From the NCBI GenBank assembly GCA_002900995.3, contig PJEW03000014.1, positions 195,139-259,138 of the forward strand: a stretch of DNA of 64,000 nucleotides. The letters are read 5' to 3'. Source of the DNA: Ganoderma boninense (taxonomy: Eukaryota; Basidiomycota; Agaricomycetes; Polyporales; Polyporaceae). A program made the translations under genes and the position numbers. This document shows, piece after piece, positions 24,757 through 34,117 of the stretch; position 1 is the stretch's first letter, and each line of letters begins with the position of its first letter. The notes under the pieces were generated by a model that saw only the letters and a list, made by a program, of their open reading frames with translations, was not told the DNA's origin and did no database searches.

Positions 24757-26205
24757 TCAGAAACCCTCCTTCTTTTCAGCGGCCGAAAGGGCCGCCAGCT
24801 TTTCCTCCATCGCCTTAACCTGGGCCTGGAGAGCCGCCACTTCCGTAGTCGTGGTGGACGAGGAAGCGGCCTTCTGTCCTCCTGCCTTAAGCTTCGGGCA
24901 TTCGACGGCGCGGTGTCCGGGTTGACCACAGCTGTAGCAGTTCCCGGTAAACGGCTTCTTCCCTGTAGCAGCTGCCTTCTCTCCCTTCTTCTTCCACCCA
25001 AACGACTTCGGGCGTTCCTCCTCTCTAGTGACAAGGTTCTGGTCGAGCGACAGTGCCACCTTCTGAATCTTCGTGAGGTCGGAGATGTCGTGAGCAGTGG
25101 TAGCGAAGACATCCTTGAGTCTGGGAGGCAACCCCTTGCGGTACCGTTCACGCTTGTCTGCGTCACTGAAGCTGGTCCGGGCCACGATGGCGTTAAACTG
25201 CACCGTGTACTCCTTGACGGTGCCAACCTTGTGGTACGCCTTGCAAAGCTTAACCAGCTCAGCGACGGCAGCTTCCTTGTCGTCCGCTGCGCAGAAATGG
25301 GCCTTGAAGGCCGTTTCAAAGGCATTGAAGTCTGCCCAAGGACTTTTCGTGGTCGCGAGGGTCACGATGTGAGGCCCTGCCCAGTCTGCCGCTCCCTCGG
25401 TAAGCTTGCTCAGGACCGTCATCCATGTGACGATGGGGTCCAGGCCAGGGGCTGCTGTCGTCAGAGTGTTGTAGTAGATCCTGGCTGCAGACACGAAGCG
25501 TAGACCATCTTGAGCAGTTTTTCCATCGTATGTGGAGGGAGCGATTTGGGAGAGGAGTTTGGAGACATCGAATGGTGGGAGAGTGGTCATGACGGGTGAG
25601 GACGATCGGCTGGATGAGGACGATGAAGAGGGTTGTGGAGTGTTGAGATTGACGGTTTCTCGTTTGGGTTGCGGTTCGAGCTTAACTTCAGGCTTCGCTT
25701 CTACCTTTGGAAGTTTAGAACTCGAGGCAACAGGGGATGAAGTGACTCGCTGCCGGGTGAGTTCGAGGGCTGTCTGAAGAGGAATTGCTCCCAAACGTGG
25801 AGAGCCGGAGGGGGTCGCAGTAGGTGTTGGCTTGCGGCTGGTTGGACGTGAGGGTGCACGGGATAGAACCCGTGAAGATGGCTTGGATGGGGGACGAGAG
25901 GCTGGTCTGGACGCGGGGTTCTGGGTGGCGACTATCGCCGCCTGACGAGCTGGGGGGCGTCCTGGATCTCGAGGTGCAGGTGCTGGTGGGTTTGCGATCT
26001 TCACACGGATTAGGACTTCCTGTTCTTTGGTGGTGAGGAGTCTAGGGGTGATGCCTTCGCGAGTTTCAAGAGTATCGTCGAATGTGTGTGATCGGTGGGG
26101 GCACGGTTGCTCCTCGCAGCAGTACCAGGCTTGCTTATCTTCGTCCCAGTACTCGTCCTGTACCGCAGTGGGGTGAAATATGTGTCCCCAGGCTTGGCAA
26201 GCCAC
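24757..26205 (-). CDS. gag: gag protein of Ty3 element 1
   Basis: This 482-codon frame encodes the structural capsid protein of the Ty3 element. It starts MACQAWGHIFHP, then has a Pro/Ser/Arg-rich disordered region. The capsid domain follows (LLSQIAPSTYDGKTAQDGLR, then KLTEGAADWAGPHIV and YTVQFNAIVARTSFSD). A CCHC zinc knuckle (CYSCGQPGHRAVEC) lies near residue 430, and the protein ends in a short coiled-coil-like helix with EVAALQAQVKAMEEKLAALS. The pol frame begins 68 bases downstream in another frame, so pol is probably expressed by reinitiation or frameshifting. The frame is uninterrupted. Confidence 0.93.
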   Translation of the reverse strand: MACQAWGHIFHPTAVQDEYWDEDKQAWYCCEEQPCPHRSHTFDDTLETREGITPRLLTTKEQEVLIRVKIANPPAPAPRDPGRPPARQAAIVATQNPASRPASRPPSKPSSRVLSRAPSRPTSRKPTPTATPSGSPRLGAIPLQTALELTRQRVTSSPVASSSKLPKVEAKPEVKLEPQPKRETVNLNTPQPSSSSSSSRSSSPVMTTLPPFDVSKLLSQIAPSTYDGKTAQDGLRFVSAARIYYNTLTTAAPGLDPIVTWMTVLSKLTEGAADWAGPHIVTLATTKSPWADFNAFETAFKAHFCAADDKEAAVAELVKLCKAYHKVGTVKEYTVQFNAIVARTSFSDADKRERYRKGLPPRLKDVFATTAHDISDLTKIQKVALSLDQNLVTREEERPKSFGWKKKGEKAAATGKKPFTGNCYSCGQPGHRAVECPKLKAGGQKAASSSTTTTEVAALQAQVKAMEEKLAALSAAEKKEGF

Positions 26206-26595
26206 GTTGAATCTCGCTTCCTTATCCTAGGAATGAAACGGCAGGTGCACGATCCAACACTGTCTGCTCAGCCTCCTCGGCCTATTGCTGTGTCTTAGCC
26301 CAAGGGGCACGGGCCCAAGGGTGTTTTGCCTTGGCTTTGTTTCGCCGCCTTTCTCTAGCCTCCCACGCCGTGAGGCGGACCACTTCTGTCAGTACCGGGG
26401 TCTCGTGTTAGGAGCTTTCCGCGTACTGTACCACTTGGGAGTGGCAAGCCTCAGGTTGCGCCGAGACCACGTCCGATGGTGTGACTAGAGCGCGTACTAC
26501 GCTAGGCCAACACAGAGGATCAAAGTGCGTACCGTACGAGAGGGAAAAGAAAGGAAAGGGAGTACGCCGGTGCTCGTGTAGAAGTTTCGACCTAA

Positions 26596-27055
26596 TGTTA
26601 CGACTGGCTGTCGAGTAAGATCAGGGAGGAGGCTTACGAGACGAGCAAGGGCGTCGACGAGCACTTGTGCAGCGAGAGCGGAGCAGGGCTCGACAGTCAG
26701 GCTGGAGACAAGATGTATTGAGCGAGTAACTAACGAGCGAGAATACAGCGAGGCTTACCTGGAGACAAGAGGTCGAAACTGAGGTCTCCAGGTAGCAGAG
26801 TACAGGCCTTATATACATGTAAGGGACAATGGGAACCGTGGACAATAGGTAACTATGGACACGGGAACCAGTGGGAGAACAATGGTATGTAGTACAATGA
26901 CGACGGGAACAATGGGTAACAGGAGTTATTGTACTGCGAGAACAAGGGACAGGTTTGCTAAACAACGGAGGACAATAAGGACGACGCGGGAGGCAAACAG
27001 TCCGAAAAGGGAAAGAGAGACACCGGGGTAGGCGCCGAGCGTGCCGTTCATGACA
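26596..27055 (-). repeat. 5' LTR of Ty3 element 1
   Basis: This is a 460-base LTR in minus orientation, nearly identical to 20381-20840. Transcription would start here and run toward lower coordinates. The sequence just inside (TTAGGTCGAAAC read on the minus strand) is shared with Ty3 element 2 and is where a primer-binding site is expected; I could not assign the primer tRNA. Confidence 0.95.
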
Positions 27056-27970
27056 GGCAACCTGCCGGCGGAAGCAGAGCGGCGGCAACATTCCTGCCGG
27101 AAATGCAGCCACTACCTCTCCTGTCATCTTTTGGAATCGACGCGCTAAGGCAACATTCTTTGCTCTCTTTGATACAGTTGGAAAAGGACTTGCAGGTTGG
27201 CCAAATAAATGATTCACTTCAGGGAATCAGAACTAGCATCAGCTATAAATTGCTCCTATTTCACTGGAAGGTTAGAAACGCCTCATCCTTCTGGAGTCAG
27301 CTCCAAAGCCACGACGAGGTGAGGCAGGCGCAACAAGTGGTCACCAAATTCGTCCGCATATACATGGCCTCTCAGGCGGCGATGCAGCGACTGTATGACT
27401 CCAATGATCCAGATGATGTGTTGGGCAGAGATGTGATCTTCAAAAGGTATCGTGTCATACAGCCCGCCGATCTCTGGGCATTGACCGCAGTTTTGGAGGC
27501 ATTCACACCTGGGCTTTGAAATGAACACCCGGCGTGGTTTTGGAACCTGGAAGACCCTGCAGGGAACGGCGGTCAGTCAGACAGCTGGATGTCCCAATGT
27601 GAGTCTCAAACCTTGTTTATATTTTGGCTTGCTTTGAACAGTGTAACAGACTGAAAAATGTTATAGCTTTGAGCCCTGGCGAGAAAACATCGGTGGGAGG
27701 AGGAGGTTAAAATTGTACTGTTAGAGATGCAGTGGACTGTCCAATCTTTCATGTACCGATCAACGGAGTGGAAAACCTGGGGAGCGGAGAGTATCACAGC
27801 GGGGAAGAAGGTGTATGCTGCGAGGCAGGCGGCAATGTGGGAAGAATTGAGGGCTCATGCTTCCCGGTCTTTTGCTACTATACAGCAAAAGTTTCTTCCG
27901 TAAAGCAGAAAATGAATTTCTTGACGTTCAAGGTGAAATGTGAGCTTTCTCGCATTGCCCTAACGGGCCC
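27056..27970 (+). pseudogene. KDZ transposase, C-terminal part
   Basis: Reading from the Ty3 duplication, the KDZ frame continues in phase. FLPEMQPLPLLSS leads to IQLEKDLQVGQINDSLQGIR and KLLLFHWKVRNASS, the helical block typical of KDZ C-termini, and the open segment ends at 27519. After a probable intron, a further stretch near 27675-27895 reads RARKHRWEEEVKIVLLEMQW and ends with QQKFLP, again as in the family. Beyond about 27,970 I see no KDZ similarity. The end of the gene and the right end of the original element were not located. Confidence 0.8.
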
Positions 27971-28318
27971 TCTTAGACAATCACCCCCAGCACGGGACGC
28001 GGCCAGCATCAAACTCTGAGCAGGAATGGCGGGGAAGGCTGCGGCTTTGACTGCAGCACCTCCTTCATCCCAACTCTGGTCTATCTTCTGACGACACCAT
28101 GAGGGTTAGAAGCGTAGGGCAGACACATCTTCTGATCGCCGCTGGGTTTTGGAGAATTCACCTCGCCCATAACACCCTCCCGAATGATGGGGACGATCTC
28201 AATTGCCAGCGATGGAACCATGGGATGGCGTGGGAGATGGTACGGCAACCTCTCCGGCCAGACCACAGCTGCTCACTGATAACTGTTTACGGTACTGTAG
28301 TGGTCGATTTATCAAGCG

Positions 28319-28886
28319 ATGGGAATTGCGGCCGGAATATACCCAGGAAGCGACCGGGAGCCCCCCAAACTTCCCAGTGTGGAAGCCGCAATGGGTATTT
28401 TGTTCCCCGCCGTGACATGGCACGACCTGTCTATCGGATTCAACATGGACGCAGTCAATTGGGAGGAGTTCCATTCACTCATGGAATGGTATGATGGAGA
28501 CGAAGGCATCGGCTGCGGCGTATTGCCAGGCATAAATCAGGGCGAATCAATTTGTCGGTGGTGGGATGGTGGGCGACGATTCCCCCTGCAGGCGGCGGGA
28601 GGATCTTCCAGCTCCGAATCTACAGGGGTGGACGAAGACACCTTGCCTCCGGTATGGTGGGAAAACCCATCAGAATTTTTGGTAAGTCTATGAACTGCTA
28701 GCATTTTAAACATTCCACTGATTTGAGCGTGATGCAGCCCCCACCGATGCTGATGTTCGCCAGTGATGCAAGAGACTTAGAGCAGAGCATTCAATGATCA
28801 ACTTTAGTGGCGGGAAGGGCCATTGAGTTGGAAGTAGAGTACCTGGATTACTTGAAGAAGGTGCTAGCAAGGGTGGAAGGTATTTG
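28319..28886 (+). pseudogene. Hypothetical protein, broken by one TGA
   Basis: I do not recognise this gene. An open frame of about 125 codons has a Trp/Asp-rich region and a Ser/Glu stretch (SSSSESTGVDED). It ends in PSEFL at a GTAAGT donor (28682). A probable intron runs to GATGCAG near 28738. The next exon is interrupted by TGA at 28796-28798, and the frame then goes on to a helical end (EVEYLDYLKKVLARVEGI) and TGA at 28884-28886. It lies between the KDZ end and gene B and may be a passenger gene. An upstream open stretch from 28099 in another frame may or may not belong to it. Confidence 0.4.
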
Positions 28887-29022
28887 AAACTAGGCCGCGT
28901 AGCTTCGCAATGTAGGACAACCGGGTGGGGGGTTGGGCGTTATGGAATAGACAAATGCATCCATTCAATTGCTAAGCAAAGCACTTATGTATGGTAGCGG
29001 AAAAACAAGGGGCACAGTACTA

Positions 29023-32000
29023 CTAATGCAGGGAGTCCGGTGATTGTGAGCTGTCCTCGGCGAGAGGGCAATTACAAGAAGAACTGTCTGACTCCGCATT
29101 CTTGTCGACTTGCATAGGCTGCCGCAAAAGCTTATCTTCATCAAAACGCTGGCTGCCGGGCCCGGCGGACGCGGAAGATTGACTTGCGGGGCCTGCTGAT
29201 GAAGATCCCTCATCGTCCAGTGGAGTCCATGTGCTTGAGGGCATCATCGGGGAGGCCTTCGGGGTTTCCGGTATGACACCGACAGAGTCCGGTACTGTAG
29301 CGAGCTCAGCAGGTGAAGATCCCCGTAGATTGTGGGGGATTGGCTGAGGAAGCGTAGGGGCCGAGATGTTGTTCCGCGTTGCAAACTCAGCCATGCAGTA
29401 GGTGGCTAGAAATGTGGAAGGGGGAACATCATTACCGGTAGCTTCCCCAGGGACAAACCCCGGCGGCACGGAAGTTACCTTCTCAGTGGAGCCCAAGTCA
29501 ACCGCGACCCCCGGATGCAGTTCAGATGACGCAGTGAGAGGCGGGAAAGATGGGACTGCCCGGGAATCGCCAACAACGACCGGCGAAATGGATGGCGCCT
29601 CTGCCGGTGGCGCTGGGGCTCTGCCGTCGCCCTTCCCGATGACCATGGTGGAGAGGGCGGACACTGACACACTTGATCCAGTCTGGACTAATTGCTGTGG
29701 ATGTTGCAAAGTTTCGCTATGAGAAGGGGGCGTCTGAAGGATGGGGAGGAGTTCTCCGCTGCCCCATCCAAAACCAGGGTGTGAAAAATGTCGCCGGTTT
29801 TGGCCAGACAACTGACGTAGCACTTCAGGAGTCAAGCCATAGAAATTTAGATACTCCTCGACTGCGATGTGACGGCCTTCCTTTTTGGCCTTGAGTTCGG
29901 CCTGCAAAGCCGCTACCTTTTGTTCTAGGTCGGTAATGCGCTGCTGGTAGGCAGGAAGCAGGGGGGGAGGAGCGAACAAAGTGCCGATTGCTGGACCTCC
30001 CTCAAATTGAGGGAGGTTCGTCCATGAGCCACCTGGAGAAGGTTGGAGTAAGTAAGGAGAAACACATTTTTGCCTGTGTGCTTACCGGGAACCAGCGGTA
30101 CCATCCCATTCGCCGAACTGGCTTCCAAGCTGGCCTGGGCACGATATTCGTGACCTGGAGCATCGTTGAGGCCTAACATTGACCTGCTCAGAAAGCTTCC
30201 CATGCCCGGGGGTCTCTCGTCTGACATCTCCACATCGCAGCTGGCCAGGAGCATGACTGCTGGTAGGTTGAGGCTTTGAAGCCTAGACGACGAGGCCCCA
30301 GGAGTGCTCAGAGGGGATGCAGTGGGCGGAGGTGCTGAGGCGACCGAGGAGGCTCGGGATCGGGCCCTCCTAGATCGTCTGACTGGCGTACTCGCGGGCT
30401 CCAAAGTTGTGGCCCTGCTTTTGGCCGCCATTTGTTGCCTTGCTGCCGTTGGCTGACTTGACATGGCATGGGCTTTTCCTTTACCCTTGTCAGAGACGGA
30501 ATGTGAGTTGCCCGCTATCTGTATCTGCGGAGCTGCGGCTGCATCGTCAGTCTCCAGCTGCCAAGGGCGGGGAGCATGTAGAGATACTTCTGGCGCCGCG
30601 GGAAGCTTTACGCTGTAATGTTGCCGATAGACTTCCTGGAACCACTCAGGGACCGTTTTCACGGTGTCTGTCACTGCCTCCATTGTGGACAAGTCTCCCA
30701 GCCACATGTCGGGGTTCCTGCTGTACCGAAGATATACGTATGCGCAGAACTGCCGGAGATAAGGCGGCCCCTTGAAGGAAAGTGAGCAACCTTCTTTGTG
30801 AGCGTGGCAGTTGTTGCAGCTCGTCCGGTGCATAGGGGCCATATAGCAGACTCACTGCTTGCGTACGCAAAGATCGCATGGCTTTGGCTGCACGAACACA
30901 TGTGGTAAGCTTTGCCCCAGGGTTCATTTTGGCCGAGACTTACATGGGGAAGAAATCTGTCCACAAATGCACCCTCCTCGCTAAACACCTCCAGCAATGA
31001 TGCATCCGTCTCGCCGGTCTTGGGGGCCTTCGCCTTCTTGGTAGGTGGCGTGGAGTCTGCCTGGGACTGTGATCGTTTTTGCCACAGCCTAGTACTCGGA
31101 CCCGCACTGCTCTGCTCCGCCGCCATAGATGTACCTGGCGTCAGGGCTCTAGAGATGGAGCGACCCCGGACCCTGGATGGCCTGGGCGGTGGCCGACCAT
31201 CTCCTGGTGGTTGTACGCCAGTATGAGCCACCGTATCGTCGGGTTGGGATGTCGATGAGGGAGTGTGGTCATGAAGTTGAACAAGGGATTGCCCGCCGGG
31301 GCTGTGAGCCATGCCAGGGGCGAAAGCGAGGGAGGAAGAAAGACCGGCATCATGTATCGTGGCCGGCAGCCCCATGCCTGGGAGGGCACCCCCTGCCGGG
31401 ATAGCATTGGAGGAGGACGGGCCAACTGCGGGCTCACCTTCGGAGACATGGCGTTCGGCAGAGCCAAGGGGAGGGAGTAGTCGTGACGGCGGCGGGAGCG
31501 AGATTTCCGGCGGGCCGTCGGAATGACTGCTGAATGTTGTCTCGATATGGGGAGGGTGGGATAGGTTTTCAGAGCCCTTGGCCGCTCTTAAAATTCCCGC
31601 CGGTGGCAAGCCTGTAGAAGTGACTGCACACAGCGGACATTTATGGATTGGCCCATGATAGCGAGGAATCACTTACCATGTTGAACCTTGGGCTGCCACC
31701 AAACATCACGAATATCCGCTTCCGGCAGCAACACAACCTCTCCACCTTCCAGAATCTGAAAATGCTTGAGGGACTGGATGTCGATGGTTTCGCGAAAGCA
31801 TTCATGCCCGGGGTCAGTAATGGGGACGATGGCATCATAGTCGAACTTGACCTTCTTCTTGGCAGTGACCAAGTTGTTCTCCCAGAGCAGCGCGATGATG
31901 AATCCGGGGATGGCGCGTAACCGCCCCACAGTGAGGACTGAACCAAGCTTCCTAAGGCGATCTTGAAAAAAGTTGTCGAATGAGGGCAAAATAGGTGCCA

Positions 32001-32094
32001 GCCCTCAGCGTGCTTGGAGCCCGTAGTACAGTTGGCTGTAGTATTCGCAGGCTTCGGCAATCTGGGAGGGGTTCGCATGGCAGTTTTTAGACAT
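29023..32094 (-). pseudogene. Gene B: Zn2Cys6 protein, paralogue of gene A
   Basis: The start ATG at 32094 gives MSKNCHANPSQIAEACEYYSQ, matching the start of gene A. A TGA (32005-32007) breaks the first exon. The conserved block with RLRAIPGFIIALLWENN and RDVWWQ follows, then an intron near 31675 in the same place as in gene A, and a Pro/Ser-rich linker to about 30950. After an intron the zinc cluster has the spacing C-x2-C-x6-C-x9-C-x2-C-x6-C (CDLC ... CNNC ... CSLSF), but with TGA at 30852-30854 inside it. Another linker, an intron near 30010-30060, a coiled coil (LEQKVAALQAELKAKK) and YLNFYGLTPEVLRQL match the gene A C-terminus. A further Ser/Pro-rich tail of about 250 residues is not seen in gene A. 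The likely ancestral role is DNA binding. Confidence 0.75.
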
Positions 32095-32282
32095 AGCGGC
32101 AAGTGTGAAGCTGATATTGAGGGATTAAGCCAGTGTTTTGTGGGAAGTGGAGGTGGAGTGAATGCAAGGGGAAGGTTGGGGCTGGGGCGAAATTGCTCGT
32201 GACGCGCCAGGCACCCTTAGCGCCCACAGGCTGGCGGGGCTCCTATCCAATCGCTGGCGCCTGTTGGCAGCAGATCTACCGG

Positions 32283-32730
32283 CATGACGGGCAAGGCGGG
32301 TGTTTCGAGCGTTTGGAAACAGGATAGAAACTGGTATAGAAATTTCAAGTGTCTCGGTCATTTTCGGGGTGTTTCGGGGTCCAGGAAACAACAAATTTTC
32401 TGGGTGCTTCTCAGTTGTGTTTAAACATCGGAAACAGGTTAGGTGTTTCCATAGAAGAGAAATCTCGGGTAAATGAGTCAGAAACAGGCATAAAACACTG
32501 TGTTTCTGGACAATGCAGCCTGTTTCTGGCCCGTTTCCTGGCAATTTCCCCTTTGTGGAAACACCATGAGCCGTTTCTGGTTTCCAGAAACACTGTAGAA
32601 ACACAAAGGAAACACCACGTTTCCCCAACCACGAATCACCCCGGAAACTCCTGAGAAACTCGAAAATTCTGTCCTCGTTTCCGAACCGTTTCCCTGATCC
32701 CGAAACACCTGCTGTGCCCGTCGTGCGGGA
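32283..32730. mobile_element. Probable MITE with GTTTC-rich ends, about 440 bp
   Basis: The ends share an inverted repeat with a core of GACGGGCA and, a few bases in, GGTGTTTCG (left near 32285-32308, right near 32702-32725). Between them TGTTTC and GAAACA words occur many times in both orientations, a pattern common in subterminal regions of hAT-like MITEs. The overlapping open frames on both strands follow these repeats and are not taken as genes. No clear target duplication was found, so the exact ends are uncertain. Confidence 0.55.
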
Positions 32731-32843
32731 GCTGGGAGGAAGTTCCCGCTAAGGTCGGCAAATGAAGCACTGGAAATGTATCACAACGCAATGGCGGGGT
32801 TACCACCAAGCAGTCGCAGATAGCCTCCACAAAACTAGCTGCC

Positions 32844-33279
32844 TGTCACAGCCTATTGACTGCACCACCAAACAAACAAACAAAGGGGCTCACTGATGGG
32901 GCACACAGGGGGTGGCAACAGAGGGGAAGAGGATAGATTGCCTAGACTAGAAGGCGCAGAGGGGCAGGGGCTGTTAGGCTGCCTACAGTGGAAGGGAGGG
33001 AAGAACAGAAGACAGAATCTGAGGTTCTTGATCCCACATCAGAGCCCTTTATATATTACATGGGAACGGTGCACAGACCATCAGTTCAGGGCAGGTCCCG
33101 GGACCTGTCACAGGTGAGAGAATGATCTAAGAAGCAGATAAGATAGGGAAAGAGATAAGATAAAAGGAAGAGATGAGATAAAGGAAAGGGAGATAAGATA
33201 AGGGAAAAGATAAGATGAACCGAGAGACAACTTGTCCTGATAAGATGCCAGACTAAGTGTGGCGCGAAAAACCGTGACA
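32844..33279. repeat. Candidate solo LTR, about 436 bp
   Basis: The segment begins TGTCACAGCC and ends AACCGTGACA, giving a 6-bp inverted repeat with TG...CA ends. It contains a TATA-like TTTATATATTAC at about 33049 and a second TGTCAC-like copy near 33106. The flanking 5-mers (CTGCC and GAGTC) do not match, so no target duplication supports it; recombination between elements could explain that. Confidence 0.4.
33105..33228 (+). repeat. Purine-only tract with GATA repeats
   Basis: About 120 bases are almost purely A and G apart from the T of recurring AGATAAGATA words. The tract lies inside the candidate solo LTR. It could form unusual DNA structure or bind GATA factors; the sequence alone does not decide. 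Confidence 0.6.
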
Positions 33280-33430
33280 GAGTCGTCCACTCTGCGGCCA
33301 CTGCAACCTCCTCACAACGATATTCACCATCACAGCGCTGACGGAGCATACCCCGTCGGAAGTTCCAGTTGGAGATGCCGGATCGAGCTCAAGAGGTCCC
33401 AGAGGTGAGGACAATGATCTTCAGACGCCA

Positions 33431-34117
33431 GTGAATCGTGCAATAGAGGACTGGCAACGAGCCGTGGTTTGCTGTCACAAGATAGGCTGCACTGACCGCT
33501 CTGTCTATTCTCTTGCATACAAAAAGCACGAAGACGTGTCCATAGACAGTCCAGAAGACTTTCCATTCCTGCTATCCCACCCGACCGTCTTCTGCAAGCA
33601 GTTCAAGCCCCCAATACCCACGCGCACGAATGCCTCTGCCCACCCCTGAACCCCCAGCGGTGAGTCTAACAGTGCTTCCCGTTCGAAAGCCTTCACTTAC
33701 CTTACCCGTCTGCGCAAGGTTCTACAAGAGATTCATTGGGTCTGGGCCTATGTCTACGAGCGTAACCGCGCCCAGCCGCAGTTCTGTTACATCCCGTTGC
33801 AACCTGAGCGTCCGGGACAAACTCGCCAGGAACCGCGTCTGCGTGGTGTCTGGAGCTGCCGGACTGCTATCGTGGGGACTGAGACTATGTGGGTCAAGAG
33901 AGTTGGACAAGAAGACTGGGATTGCTATGACGTCACGTTCTCGGTGCCCCTCATTCCCGGCTTCGGCCGCAGTAATGCGGCACTCCGCCGTGTTCCTGGA
34001 TGTCCAGCGTTTGTCGGCGAGATTCTGGTAGTGCGCCGTACCGGACCCAGTCTCGATGAGATCGGGAATATGCGTATCCAAGATCACAGGAAGGCTGACA
34101 TAGCAGCCACTTGGTGA
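33431..34117 (+). CDS. Hypothetical protein, probably two exons
   Basis: I do not recognise this gene. The first open segment (33431-33649) includes DRSVYSLAYKKHEDVSIDS. It is followed by an open stretch from about 33660 in another frame, with YLTRLRKVLQEIHWVWAYVY, continuing to DVTFSVPLIPGF and a stop at 34115-34117. A small intron near 33640-33665 could join them. The Trp/Tyr-rich helical segment and the even composition suggest real coding sequence. Its position between mobile elements leaves open whether it is a host gene or a captured or retroelement fragment. Confidence 0.4.

Larger units (their letters stand above)
20381..27055 (-). mobile_element. Ty3/Gypsy chromovirus-type retrotransposon 1, 6675 bp
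   Basis: Two 460-bp LTRs (20381-20840 and 26596-27055) flank gag and pol, read on the minus strand. LTR ends are TGTCATGAAC...GTCGTAACA. The two LTRs differ at about four positions by eye, so insertion was recent. The 5-bp target duplication GGCAA is perfect (20376-20380 and 27056-27060). A purine-rich tract (20841-20856 on the plus strand, pyrimidine-rich) abuts the 3' LTR. The element lies in frame-preserving fashion inside the KDZ gene. A 112-bp mini-LTR has split its pol; otherwise gag and pol look intact. The same family reappears at 37135-48680. Confidence 0.97.

Noticed and set aside
32125..32708. Overlapping frames of 70-167 codons in the GTTTC-rich region
   Set aside because: The open frames follow the repeated TGTTTC/GAAACA words of the MITE candidate and have no protein similarity that I recognise.
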